Below, one piece after another: positions 13,560-28,500 of a stretch of DNA of 64,000 nucleotides. The notes beneath the pieces were generated by a model, which saw only the letters and a program-made list of their open reading frames with translations, ran no database searches and was not told the DNA's origin. The translations under genes and the position numbers were made by a program. This DNA comes from Hydractinia symbiolongicarpus (lineage: Eukaryota > Cnidaria > Hydrozoa > Anthoathecata > Hydractiniidae). The stretch is from assembly GCF_029227915.1 (NCBI RefSeq), contig NC_079875.1, positions 3,596,001-3,660,000 on the forward strand, read 5' to 3'. Each line of letters begins with the position of its first letter. Within the stretch, counting starts at the first letter, position 1.

Positions 13560-16500
13560 ATGACGAAGTCAGAAAATGGAAAAGTACAATACAATGCTTC
13601 CAACGAAGATGGTATCAAATTCGTTCACTTTTTTAAATTTTTCAGTTTACGATTTTTTCCTTTAATTCGATAGTTTGAATGAATTTCTTAAGTCTAGCAA
13701 GACTATTGCATGCAAATTTATTGCGAATTTGAATACTGTTAGTTTTTGCTACACAATGTAAGCAAGTTGGCGGCTTTTACGAAGATATAATGGCAAAGAA
13801 TTCGCAGGCTTTTATCAAATTTACCCAAAAAATGCTGATTGTGCGCTTTTCGCTCTGACAGTTTAAATGCAATCAGACATGCGGGACTCGTTTTAGTATG
13901 TGAAATAATAAAATTAAAATTATAACATTCCCTCACATGCTTTTTCAAAACAAACTTAGTACGCACAACAAAAACCTATCCATTGCCAACCTCGTCCCCA
14001 GAGCTTGTTGATTTTTAAATTTAAAGCACGTTTCGTTTCAATACAAAGAATGGAACAAGTTCTGGGGACGTTGAGTTAATACAGAAATAAAGTTTGAATT
14101 GCAAGTTCAAATGACGCAATTACCAACCTAAGCACCAAACCGGGAAATTGGCAAGTACTTCGTACGCCGTCTTCTCTTCTCAAATTAAGTTTTTATCCTG
14201 CTTTTTTATTGTACCCAGATAAAACGCTGCACACACTAGAAACATATAGTCTTACCACAAATATAAAAGTAGCAAAGAATTTATGTATATCGACTTTTAG
14301 TAGTACACGAAGCAACGGTTGTGAAGCAGATATAAACTGTGCGTTCTCGTAACGCTTCACAAGTTAAACTTGCACTATTTTGACTTTACTTGAAATCAAA
14401 ATTTGTGAATCAAACACCGTATGTCACAGCTAACAAACCTATCTATCTAAAATATTACACTTGCCCAACTTAGGTTACAGTCTTCTTTACTAAGTGAATA
14501 GGTTTACAAGTTGTCCACATTGACATCTAAGTTGCTTTGGCGGGAACCACACGCGTGTTTCATTCACTGTATGAGTAATTCTGTTTATTTTTGTATATCT
14601 TGAATTGCGTAATGCAGCATAGTAACACGAGCTGTATTTGTGAAGTAATCTCAAAAGTAAAGAAAGGCTGATGTTTTGTTGAACGTTTCAACCAAGTTTT
14701 TCTCGTATTAAAAATCAGATATTAATTTTTAACACGACTACGAAACAGTGATTGATTTTTTGATTTAGTGACTTATAGGTGATTTAGGAGCGTTGGAAAA
14801 GTTATAAAATTTAAAATGTCTCAAGCAATTATGTAGATGCACAACCTCTTTCCCAGGGCTTCTTAGGTTTTTTGGACGAAACAACTTTGTTTAAGTTCTG
14901 TCCGAATGTAAAAAACCTAGCAAGTCCCGAGAACAAGGTTGGTAGATGCATTAAATAAAATCAGATTAAATTTATCGATCCCTTTATAAACCTTATTTTA
15001 ATGAATTTTAAAGCTCGGCCCTCCGTGATAACAACTAAGAGCCATCCAGGAGACCAAGGGGGCGAGAATGTCTCTTAATCTTAAGTTTTCTGTCTCTATT
15101 TTAAACAAATTTTTCGCTTTCTTATGAGTTATAAATAAAGGGGCTAATGAAATTGTTAGGAACGTATGGAAGAGTTGTTGATAAGAGCATTGCATTTCAG
15201 TGATACATTTCTCATGCCACCAAGGTTAAAATTTATTTCTTTGCCCATTAGCAAAACAACGATATACTTCATCTTTTGCAAAAAAATTAATCTGGAGAAA
15301 TTCAAAGAAACCTCCCACACAACCCGAGGTCTTACTTTTAAAAAAAAAATCTGAAAAGAATGACGACAGTTGTTTGTCTATTATAAGCAAGTTAAATGAT
15401 TTTAAATTTTTAGAAAGCCTACAATGACCGTAAATACATTCTATTGTGTCAATCTAGTTTGTGTGTGTGTTGACAGGCTCAGGAACATATTTTTTTCTTA
15501 AGATTTCATTTGTTTTCAAAACGTGACTTTTTTCTCATTTAACACCATTGCAAAGCGCATGATTTTGTTCGGATCATAATAATTTGTGGTTAACCTCGTG
15601 TGAGGATCACATCTCAAGTATTTTAAATCTTTGCAAGCTCCGCCCCCGCAAGATAAAAAGTTGATTCAAGGTCACCATGAATCACAGATGTCCATTTTTT
15701 TTTGAAAGTACGAAAACTAACCGCACTAGATCATGGGGACTTGACAATTCGATGCTATGAAAAAATCAATTAAAGTATCAGAATGAGCTAATTAGTAATA
15801 TAAAGATATAAATATCAAAATATTTATATTTATATATACTTATTTTTCTTACTCTGTTTAAGAGGGATGAAATCAAGTCAGTTTTAGGAATATCATTTGT
15901 CTACTAAATATATTGATGAGGATCAAAAGAAAACAATAAGGATTGTTATTTCAACTTCAATTCCAGTTGTAAATAATGATTAAAATCAATCTCGTTTTTA
16001 GGTTTTTTGCTCTTTTTTACGCTAAATCGGGAAGAAGAAAAAACAGAAGCCCTGAAAAAAGCTGTACTAGAGCGATAAGAAAATAAAACAGAAAATAAAA
16101 TCCGTTTTTTTTTGTTTGTTTTTTTTGCAATTTCTTGGGCGTTTCTTGGGCGTGAAAATTAAAGGCGCGAATTTAATCGTATAAAGGTAGGCCTAGTAAA
16201 TAAGGTTATAAATAAAATAGTTGCCGGTGAAGGTCTAAGAATCTCGTTGTGCAAATACTGAGTGTGAAGATTGAAGATTTTAAGTGCGCGTAATTTTAAA
16301 AAAAGAACGTTTCTTGACCTTTTCTGTCAAGATGTTTTGTCCGGTATTGCTGATACAGTTCTACGTATAATTAAATTCGGTTTATTCGTCCTACCTTGAA
16401 GTCAGCCATAAAGAAGAAAAAAATAGGTTTGCAAAAAAAAAAATCCGTGAAAAATAACTGCAAGAGATAACATTATTAATAACTTCGAAAACAAATAGAG

Positions 16501-19500
16501 TGCCAAATCTGATTGGTCAATATTATTTTTCAGTTGTAATCGACGAAGGGGAGACATTTAACGACGCATGCTTACCGCAACTATTGGTACGTACATGGTA
16601 TATTTTGTTTACATAAAATCTTGCTTTTCTTTCATTCAAAATAATATGTATGTTTTTTATTCAACATTTTGAAAAGAAAAGAACAATTTCATGCAATAAA
16701 AAGCAGGAGACTGTATACGGTCTTCATTAGTGTGCTAGTGGTCTTACAAAACTGATCTTTTGGATCCCAGTTGTGTAATATTTTTAATCAAAATGTTTCA
16801 AACTGAAGCAATCAACTCCATGCCAATGTTACCCCCTTTTTCCTTTCTTTTAGCGTTTACCGAAACAAACATGGCCCATATTAAATGCAGAATTGTGCGA
16901 GCGTTTCTCCTACTATGGTATAAAAAGTAAGTAGAATTAAAGCTGTAAAAATGACAGTCATGTCTTTATTGACATGCATGTGTCTTTATAGAATAAATTT
17001 TATTTTTTAAAAAGGTTTATATGTTGATCACCCATTTACAATATTAATCTTATTGTTACAAGCTCGTGAGCTTGTATTAAAACGCAAATGTGTCCTTACA
17101 AGAATGGAAATTTTTGCCTCTCTAAGCACCGACACGGGATTAGTCGTGTGTTCGAATCTCATTTTTGGTAACTATTTTTACTTTATTTTTTCTTTCTACT
17201 ATCTCGCCTGCGAAGATGGTTTCCAACTCGTAACTAACTATGTCCGAAATGGTCAATTGCAATGACATAGATTTAAACTTCGTACCTAAACTCTCTAAGT
17301 ACTTGGAAGTAAATGACGTTTCAGGCCAAAATTGGTATTTGTTGTCAACAAAATTTGGCACAGTTAACAAAAAAAGTATGCTGAATACAATAGTGACATC
17401 ATAATTTTGATTTTTGTCACTTAAATGTCATTTTAGCCCAATATTGGTCCAAAAATTAAAACTACTTTATTTTTGACAAAATTTGGCCCAGTTAACAAAA
17501 AAAGTATACTGAACATGATAGTGACATCAAAGATTTTTTGTCACCTAAATGCCGTTTAAGCTCATAAACGTTTCAATCACGCAATTTTTACCCATAAATG
17601 ATAGGCTGTATTAGAAGTTGTAGAATTGGGTTGCATTGTGGATATTTCATAGTTGTGCATTTTTAATAGTGTTTTTAAAAAGATAAGATAGTGTTCACAA
17701 GTTTTATTTAACTAACTGGTAAAGTACCAAAGTTTTCAAAAGTAAATATAGGCAGAATAACTGAATTACGCAAATTTTAGGTGGGGCTTGTGGTCTTTCT
17801 TCTTCCTGTCAGTCAGTTTGTCCCAGACTGACCCAACGAAAATTGAAATTTCGAGGAATTTTCCGTTCAAAAAGATCTCACAAATCAAGTTTGAAAAATA
17901 ACTGCGTAGTGCATAACAAATATTATTGCCTATCTGAATAGTAAAATATGACGTGTCTAACTTCGTAAGAGAAATCACAATTATATAGATAGCTTTTTGT
18001 AAAATTTATTCATGAGGTTGTTTGCGTATATCATACGTCTTGTTTTCATTAATTTGAACAATTTACCCTTCTTTGAGAATACATAACATTTACCTTTTAG
18101 CTGTCCTCGTCATTTATTTGACCAAGTCGTTAATGATGTCAGATTCAGATGGTAAAGCATACTACCATGCTTTTAGTATGGTTAGCTATTTCACAGGTGT
18201 TCTCGGAGCTATGATGGCAGACAGTTTTCTCGGAAAATACAAGTATTCACTTTTATTTATATTTCAAGAGTTGACAAATATTACACAGCTAGCTGTTATT
18301 CCACCATCGATGCATTAGAGTCAACATCTATATATGTTAAAGAAGATAGCCACCTTTAGAATAAAATAGAATGTGTTAACTATAAACAGAATGTTTCTTA
18401 AACGCATTGTTATTTTAGAACGATCATATGGTCTTTGGTACTTTATTCAATTTCTGAAATTGTTTTGACTTTAACGACAATTCCTTCTATTGGAAAAGGA
18501 AATAGGTATGACATTGTAGTAATTCTTGATGAGCATAACCATTCTTGATAAATTTAAACCTTTTTTACTAGGAATTACGTTTGTTTTACAATTTGTACTT
18601 CAATAAGTCTACAGTTTACTATATATCGTCTTGCATGTAATGTGTTTTGATTTCTGTTTCAGTGCAGGACCTCTGATTGGTTTGTTTGCAACAGCTGTTG
18701 CTTGTGGTAACATCAAACCATGTATGGCTGCATTTGGTGGGGATCAGTTCAATCAGAAAGATGTTTGTACTTTGATCATTTTTTATTTTAAATTCTTTGT
18801 TTATGGATTCTCAGTATGCCAGGGACTATTTCTTTACAGGATGCTTCAAATACGCCACTAGCGTTTTGTTGGTAATTTTAGATAGTCTGAGTAGACTCTA
18901 AATGAATTCGAAGGAGGAGTTTACTTGACCATTTAAAGCTTTCTGAATTAAAATTTGTACTTACTACAGCAAAACCATGCTACGAAGACTCAAATCTTTG
19001 GGACACTGTTTTTGCCATTTTGAATAATTTACTCAATTTTAAAAAACCACGAAAAGCCTAACTATTACGTAAAAAATGCAAAAAAACAGGATAGTTTCGA
19101 AGGTAAACAAATCTTATTGATGAAACTGAAAGCGAAAGGAAAATGTCGAAATTTACGGGACAATTGTCGACGATTGATTTAAGGATCATACTCCTATATA
19201 TTTGCATCACGTGAAAATGTTGGAGAATTTGGATTTCGTTTTCTGCTCTTTTTGGTCATTTAGCCCATACAAATTTAAATCTCGTACCACTGCCAATATT
19301 AAACCAGAACCTTTTCCTGTTGATAACATACCATTATGTGATCATCAAGCGAAAACCCTCCTTATTTAAGTGTAACATTTAAATATATTTTGTTTCGTCA
19401 TAGACTGGTTTGATATCCACCTTCTTCTCTCTGTTTTATATGTCAGTAAATGTTGGAGCTATGTTGACCATGATTTTTGTTCCAATGATAAGAAGTAAGT

Positions 19501-22500
19501 GCTTTTAATCAAAGCAATGGCAACAACCATAATAGATTGGTCAATCCTATCTGTTATATAAAAATCTGATATTATTAAAAATATTATTTCAGTTTGTCTG
19601 TTCAGTTTTCATTATTGTGAGGAAAGTTTATCATTTCTTGAACATTATAGTTTAGTAAGCAACGTTTCAAGAGATCTTTTTCCCATCATCGGATGATGAT
19701 AATGAAAAAAGGATCTCCCACAACGTTGCCTATATTACACTATAATGTTCAAGAAATAATAAAAAAGTTCAAAAGGATTGACTAAAAAAGGGTGAGTTAA
19801 ACAGTAAATATTTTTATGAAAAATGTTATTTTTGCAAATTTCCATTGTTGACATTTTGAATGTTAATAAGGTTCTTCTTAAGCTTAGTAAAAAATTGGCA
19901 ATTTAGCTGGGTGAGAAAATACATGTAACTAGCTAGCTAGCTAGCTAATCTTGTTAACATGTACATGGACAGGCATAATAAGCTATTTCTAAATAAAAAA
20001 TATATCTTCCAATTATTATAAGCAACTGATGGGAGCTTAACAAGTTTACAATTTTGTTGGTCTGTCATGTATAGCTAGCAAGCAGAAACGTCACACTTGT
20101 GCAAAATCTAGCCACGCCATAGAAAAATGTCACGTTTTGAAATAAAATTTGTTTCTGAAAACACCTCAAAAAGGATTAAAACATACTAAAAACATACGAA
20201 ACAAAGAAAAAAAATATATAGCTAGATGAACCATTCAATAATTACATAACGTTTGAGATTCTTGAGGGGTAGGGGGTATGATCATATTTGTTACACGCCG
20301 TTACGAAAATTTAATTTTTATGTATGTCAGATATTTTTAGATATTTTAGTGTATGATTTACATAGTGAATTTTTTTTTTGCGTCTTGACTTACACAAAAG
20401 TACTAAAAATGTCATCTTATGTGCTTAGAATATGGCCCTCATATATTTTTTTCTCCTATTAGACCACTAGTTTGCCTTTGCTATGGAATGAATATAGAAA
20501 TGAATCAACAAGCTCTTAAAATTTGAAACATTACGTAAAAAGGTGTGTGTGTGGTACTAGATTTGTTACAATGGCAACAAAAGGTGAGGAGTCGTAAAAA
20601 AATGACTAATTTGGGTGCCACGTAATTATTGAATGGTTAGTGCTATACAATATATGACACATTTCAATGATAGTAGATTAATCTATGTCAAGCATTAAAT
20701 TACTAAGGCCTGTCTGTAAGTTTCTTAGCTAATTGTTTGTGGCACCTAGCACTTTTATTTACCAACACAGTTCGGGAAATGTAATCCAGATCTTGACATA
20801 AATAATGCTTCTTAAAAGATTTAATCACTATAAAATATAGTTCCAGGGTGAACAAATAATAACTTGATTTGAAATAAAACTTCTAAAGTCAAGCGTTGAA
20901 AAACATAAACAACCAAAAGACATCGTCCCCGCCATGTGTGAAGGACTCGATCTAATTGCTTTTACTAGCCGCAGAAACTGTAGTACCGAGCCAAACTGAT
21001 TAATTATTTATAGTAACCAATATCCTGGTTATTAAAAGCAGCCTGTACCAGGGTCTTGGTTAGCCGTCAAGTAAGCGATAGCGGCTTTGGCATAGGCAAC
21101 AAACCCTGAGGACAAGGATGAAAATCTGATAGTTTGGGTGATATCAAGCTTAGCTGTTCTTATGCTTTCAGGGTTCTGGATAAATTTGAAACCCGCTTGC
21201 AAGACTAATATAAGCACTACACTATATAGCAATTATTCAAACCTTCGTTTGATCTAAAATACATCCCCCCCCCCTGAAGAGTAATTGAATTACTTTTTTT
21301 GCTAACAGACGAACAAAGGAATAGCGATGCAAAAAATCCACACACTATCTGATTTCCCGCGGATTTTTTCTACGAGCTAACGACTACTTTTTTAATAATT
21401 ATCGCGTTTTTTTTTAGCGGATATCAAATGTTATGGTTCTGATTGTTATCCTGTTGTGTTTGGTGTCAACTGCATCGTCATTATCCTTGCTACAGGTATT
21501 TTTTCCTGATTTTCTTTATTATTTGATAATTAGTTTTATTATTATATTCATTGGGCGAGTTGTATCCTTTTATCCTTTATGACTTTTGATATCCCTGCCA
21601 TTGTGCATACCAACTCACAAACGTAAAATATGAAGCAAATCTTTTCACAATCTCCAACGCTTGTATCTGAAATTTTTATTCAACTATAGATATTTCTATT
21701 TGTATTATTTTTTAGTTTCGCTGTTTCTTGGGTCACCTTTCTATGTCAAAAAAGAACCTGAAGGAAGTATTATGATCCGAGTGTTTAAAATTATCGGGGT
21801 ATGTGTTACATATAAGAATCATTGGGGTATGTCTTACATATAAAAATCATTGGAGTACGTGTTACATATAAAAATCATTGGGGTATGTGTTACATATAAA
21901 ATCATTGGGGTATGTGTTACATATAAAAATCATTGGGGTATGTGTTACATATAATAATCATTGGGGTATGTGTTACATATAAAAATCATCGGGGTATGTG
22001 TTACATATAATAATCATTGGGGTATGTGTTGCATATAAAAATCATCGGGGTATGTGTTACATATAATAATCATTGGGGTATGTGTTACATATAATAATCA
22101 TTGGGGTATGTGTTACATATAAAAATCATCGGGGTATGTGTTACATATAATAATCATTGGGGTATGTGTTGCATATAAATATTATCGGGGTATGTGTTAC
22201 ATATAAAAATCATCGGGGTACGTGTTACATATAAAAATCATCGGGGTACGTGTTATATATAAAAATCATTGGGGTATGTTTTATATATGAAAATCATTGG
22301 AGTATGTGTTACATATAAAAATTATCGGGGTACGTGTTACATATAAAAATCGTCGGGGTATGTGTTATATATAAAAATCATTGGGGTATGTGTTACATAT
22401 AATAATCATTGGGGTATGTGTTACATATAAAAATTATCGGGGTACGTGTTACATATAAAAATCATCGGGGTACGTGTTACATATAAAAATCATCGGGGTA

Positions 22501-25500
22501 CGTGTTACATATAAAAATCATCGGGGTACGTGTTACATATAAAAATCATCGGGGTACGTGTTACATATAAAAATTATCGGGGTACGTGTTACATATAAAA
22601 ATCATTGGGGTATGTTTTATATATAAAAATCATTGGGGTATGTGTTACATATAATAATCATTGGGGTATGTGTTACATATAAAAATTATCGGGGTACGTG
22701 TTACATATAAAAATTATCGGGGTACGTGTTACATATAAAAATCATCGGGGTACGTGTTACATATAAAAATCATCGGGGTACGTGTTACATATAAAAATTA
22801 TCGGGGTACGTGTTACATATAAAAATCATTGGGGTATGTTTTATATATAAAAATCATTGGAGTATGTGTTACATATAATAATTATCGGGGTACGTGTTAC
22901 ATATAAAAATCGTCGGGGTATGTGTTATATATAAAAATCATTGGGGTATGTGTTACATATAATAATCATTGGGGTATGTGTTACATATAATAATCATTGG
23001 GGTATGTGTTACATATAAAAATCATCGGGGTATGTGTTACATATAATAATCATTGGGGTATGTGTTGCATATAAATATTATCGGGGTATGTGTTACATAT
23101 AAAAATCATCGGGGTACGTGTTACATATAAAAATCATCGGGGTACGTGTTATATCGTCGGGGTATGTGTTATATATAAAAATCATTGGGGTATGTGTTAC
23201 ATATAATAATCATTGGGGTATGTGTTACATATAAAAATTATCGGGGTACGTATTACATATAAAAATCATCGGGGTATGTGTTATATATAAAAATCATTGG
23301 AGTATGTGTTACATATAATAATCATTGGGGTATGTGTTACATATAAAAATTATCGGGGTTTGTGTTACATATAAAAATCATTGGAGTATGTGTTACATAT
23401 AAAAATTATTGGGGTATGCGTTACATATAAAAATTATTGGGGTATGTGTTACATATAAGAATCATTAGGGTATGTGTTACATATAAAAATCATTGGGGTA
23501 TGTGTTACATATAATAATCATTGGGGTATGTGTTACATATAAAAATTATCGGGGTATGTGTTACATATAAAAATTATTGGGGTATGTGTTACATATAAGA
23601 ATCATTAGGGTATGTGTTACATATAAAAATTATTGGGGTATGTGTTACATATAAAAATTATTGGGGTATGTGTTACATATAAGAATCATTAGGGTATGTG
23701 TTACATATAAAAATCATTGGGGTATGTGTTACATTTAAAAATCATTGGGGTATGTGTTATATATAAAAATCATTGGGGTATGTGTTACATATAAGAATCA
23801 TTAGGGTATGTGTTACATATACATTGTGTCATGAAGTTTGACAAGACAAAGTAAGATCAAGCAATTTGTTATTAAACATGTCTCCTAACCATGTCAAGTT
23901 TAAAGTTTTATAACATCACTCTTTATCCAGTAGCATGCCCCTCTCCTTTTCTATACCACAGGATGAACCCCCTTTCGCCATCTAGCAGTATTCTGCTTTC
24001 CATCCAGCAGAATTTCTCTCTTTATCCAGCAAAAATATTACCCAGAAGAATTTTTTTTAAATTTTGTTGACCATAAGGACGGCTGTTTGGAAATTTACAT
24101 TTTAATCTTTTAACCAACGTTTGTCTGCGTATGCTTGCCTTACAAACTTTAGTTCATTTTTTGTATTCTTTTATTCATAGCATGCTCTCTCACGAAAAAT
24201 GAAATCCTCTGAAGAAACTTATCATCACTGGTTATATTACGCACAAGATAAATATGACGTAAGTAAATTAATAAATACGCGTTTTTTATGAGAGATAAAA
24301 AAAGAGATTTGAATTCCAACCAATGTGTTTTATTCTCATTTCTACTCTATAAGTCAACCACCTGCGTAGAACGACCAGGGACCTGTCTAAGACGGTAAAA
24401 AAATTCTTTTTGAAGAACAAAAAATAAACGTTCAACACTTTTCTAGTTTCTTTAATATCATCAAAACAATGTGCAGTGCACTAGGTATTGCACAACAAGC
24501 GCGTCTAAAATTATATTAGGGAGATTTAGTAGCTTGACTTTATTGGGTTAATGGTCCCTAATACGACATTTTATATAGGCATTTTATAAACTTGAAAGAC
24601 GTACTCGAAAAATCAGTTTTGTCGTATTCCGATTTTGCTGCAAAATTCTGTGTCAACTCGACTATTTTAGTTGTATGACACGTTCGATGTGAAAAATGTA
24701 AAAAAGTAATACGCTTAGTTATTGCCGCATATGGGTTTGGTAGTTTTGATCGAAAACGATATGGTTTGTTTCACGTGTGTATGGGCACAATAAAGTTAAT
24801 CTCCCATGATATGCACTATAAAATTCTAAGTTTAGCGAATGTGACATCTTAGTGCAACTTCACTTTGCATGTCACGGACAGATGGAATAAGCGTATGACT
24901 CTATGAGACTGATACTCTGATGTTGTTACTGCTTGGTGGAGTCTAGCATTTCCAAATGTGTATTTTTTGTTTGTAGAAAACTGAAATTGATGATGTCAAG
25001 TCACTTATGAAAGTTCTTGTCATGTATCTTCCACTTCCGGTGTTTTGGGCTTTGTTTCATCAACAAGTAAGTCGTCATAAGAGAAATGACATAGGGACAC
25101 TTGTGTCTGTTTTTTTCAAGGGTTATTCTATTAAAATTTGGGGTTTTATTTTGATTTAAGGGTTCAAGTTGGACTCTTCAAGCTACCCAAATGGATGGTG
25201 ATTTCGTAAGAATATTATTTATTTACAAACCTAAATTCCAAAATATTGAATAGAATTGCATTCGTTTCAGATTTTTTTGAATTCGTTTTAAAACAAAGCC
25301 ATGAGGAATGTTGCAATGCCAGAAAGTAAAACTTAGGTAGAGAAGAAAAGAATATTTATATTTTTGTTTTATCTTCAGGGTGGTGGTGTTATGTTAAGAT
25401 CAGACCAAATACAGGTATTATAGATTTCTTTATCCTCTTTTAGTTCGGTTCCTTACTTTTATATATACATATATATATATATATCCTTTTATTTAGTTTT

Positions 25501-28500
25501 TCAATCCAGTCTTGGTTTTGATTCTCATTCCTGCTTTTAACATTGTTATCTATCCCATGTTTGAGCGATGTCGACTAGGGTTAAGGTATGCGATGGTATT
25601 TTAGATATATTTTAGTTCGAAGTTGTATACAATAGTACCACCGTGGACAAACTTAATGTACTTTAATTCAACTTGATTAAAAAACTTAAAACATTTTTTT
25701 TACCAATAATTATAATTAAAAAGAGAAATGGAAAGAATAAAGTATTATTTTTATATTCTGTTTAAGTTAAATTCTATTCTATTTTCGTCAAAAACAAAAG
25801 GCACGACCGAATGAGAATTTTAATAGCTAAAAAAATTTCTACAAAGGTGACGGAAAAATGTAGGCTGCTAAACGTCTGTGTGAACATAGCTGAATAACCG
25901 TTCTTTTTTGTTCTATAGCCCTCTAAAAAAGATGGTAGGAGGTATGCTGTTAGCAGCTGTAGCATTTGCTATCACTGGATTCATGCAAATCAAAATACAA
26001 GTACGCATTTTTATGCTGGAAGGTTTTTCAGATAAAATGGCAACGATTTTTATAAGAAAACTACAATCTCGGTCAGGATATTACAGGAATAAAATTCAGA
26101 TTTCAAACATGGTACAAACGATAACCATGTACGCTCTTTATTATGTCAGACATATGCACTTCTGAATTTTCAAAATTCGCTTGTCAATTTTTACATGCTC
26201 ACAACAACGGATATAAGACTTAGGATTTTAGGTTATTACATCCAAAGCCTCAAACTATGCTAGTTTTTGCTGGCCTTAGCATAACTAACATTTTCGATTA
26301 CGTGGACCTTCGCGGATCGTTGCATTGATTATTTCATAATGCGTATATCGCAGAAACTGCAACTAGCGCGATTTCAACACTATTTACCTGGTCTACACGT
26401 GTGCCTAAGTGGAACTTTTGCAGCCTACCGGTTTATAGTCAACATCAGCCAAACCTCAGAAGAATATGTTTTCATCATCAATCCTGCTGCCGCAAGGTAT
26501 GAACGAGCAGGTATAGGGTAGACACAAGCGTGTAGTCGCTTTTATTGCAACATAAGAACAAGAAATACTTTATCTGAAGACGTTTTTTATTTTCATATTG
26601 ATCTTTGATCTTAGAACGCGTTTTGCCTAAATGTGTGATGTTGTTGTCTCACAGAAGTATTTTTTTCATTCTTTAGGATGTGCAGTCACCACCTCCTGCA
26701 CCGCCCGCGACAATGACAAGTGTCGATTTCATCAATGTCTCACCTTGTGAAGTTATTGAGTTAAATCCTAGCTCGTTTCTGAAAATTTCATTGCCGTATG
26801 GACAGGTTGGTCTTGTTTGTATAATTTTTTCTGCGTTTTGTGCTAAACAGACAATTCCACTATAGATTCTTATCTACTTTTTTATTGCCGTGGCTGAATT
26901 GGACAAACTAGATTCCAGTATATAACTAGCGGCAAAACCCGGTGCCGCTACTTATAAGACACGACGGCGAGGTCTGGCGTTAGTTTGACCAATGCAGTCA
27001 CGGTTATTTCTAGATTCTCTAACTTTTCTGAATTTTTTTAAGCTTGCCTTTACGCTTTGAATTTGTATAAGTGTAAGCGTAGTATTAGTTGGAATTAAGA
27101 GTTCATTCTTTATTTTCAAAAAAGGAAAATTAAAGCAGACGCTTATTTTGATCGTGTAAAATCATAAGTATATCAAAAATTCAATTAATAACTTTTTACT
27201 GTTACTTAGCTCTTCTCATTCATTTTATTTGAAAACTTTTCAATTGGTTTGGTTGTATATATTCTTAGAACACCGGTCATAAAATTGGCCAATCAGGCAA
27301 TAGAACGTTTAAGGTCAAAGGAACCAACTGTTTCAAAAAGGTGGATTTCTACACGAATGAAGTGACAGTTTCTTTGAAAGCTGGCGCAAGACAAACGGTT
27401 TTGTTAGATATTGCTGATGACGGTATGATGGAAAGTACAGTGGTAAGTGATGTTTGCATCGCTTGTATAAGATACTGTATATGCATTTTCACAGTAACAA
27501 CTCACTACTTTTTAAAGTAGCATGGGGAAAACACAGCTGTTTGTTTTTTGTTGCTGTTTTTTGTTTAAATAATGCTTCTGCGAGAGTTTGAATGCGGAAA
27601 TCCTGTCTTTTTTTCCAACTAAGAGAGATGCCACGTGACATTCTGACACATACTGGCACAGTTGTGGCGTGGATCACCGAAGTTTCTTTCCCACTTAACA
27701 GCAACAACAAAAACAACTAAATGTTTATTATATTTTACGAATGATTTTTATTACCTTTTTTTTAAACGTGCAGGTCGATCATTTATTTCCTGCTGTTAGT
27801 GTAACAAAAGCTCACACGAGAGTAAGGTAATATCATTTACTTTTGGTGAATATTTGTAACCATTTGTGTGATTAAGTCCTCGCCTGTCTAAAGCAATCTC
27901 AAAAGAAAAAAAGCCAAGTTTTCCATTTCACATTTTGATTCTAATTGGTGTTACTTTTAAAATAAACACGACGCTGAACCTTCTTTCCACTTAAGTCAAC
28001 TAATGGCTTAAAGAAAGGACTAGTATATTATAGGTTACAGACGGACAGATAGATGGACAGACAGACAGACAAATCGTACATCAAATATATATATTTACAT
28101 TTAGAACATTTTACGTACCTTCAGGAAATATGTCTGATCTTGTTCACCTTACGTACGATCATGTGATTGAAAAGAAAGACAGTGTAGTGGTGAAAAACTT
28201 TACATCATACAATGGAACGTACGATTTTATACTGGCTGATGAGTAAGTAAGATTCTACTATATTCCTGGCTAACAAATTTGTAATCAGTGCATCTGTACA
28301 GATGTATAAGACTCAACGAGATCAATTACTAGCGATATCGATTTTCTCGGATTTTCCCATACGACTTCTCTGCAGTTTTTTGAAAAATTTTTTTGATTTT
28401 TCGCTGCTTTTGCAAAAATAAATCTTGGCAAAAAATGCTAATTTTTTTACTATTTGCAACGGTTGCAAAATTCGTGCAAAATGAGAACTAGATGACCATA

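Noticed and set aside
17053-17265. tRNA-like stretch with GTTCGAATC
   Set aside because: No cloverleaf could be drawn; at most a SINE remnant, too weak to list separately.
21790-23820. CRISPR-like look of a regular 28-bp array
   Set aside because: Units are contiguous with no unique spacers and the context is a eukaryotic intron; it is a minisatellite.
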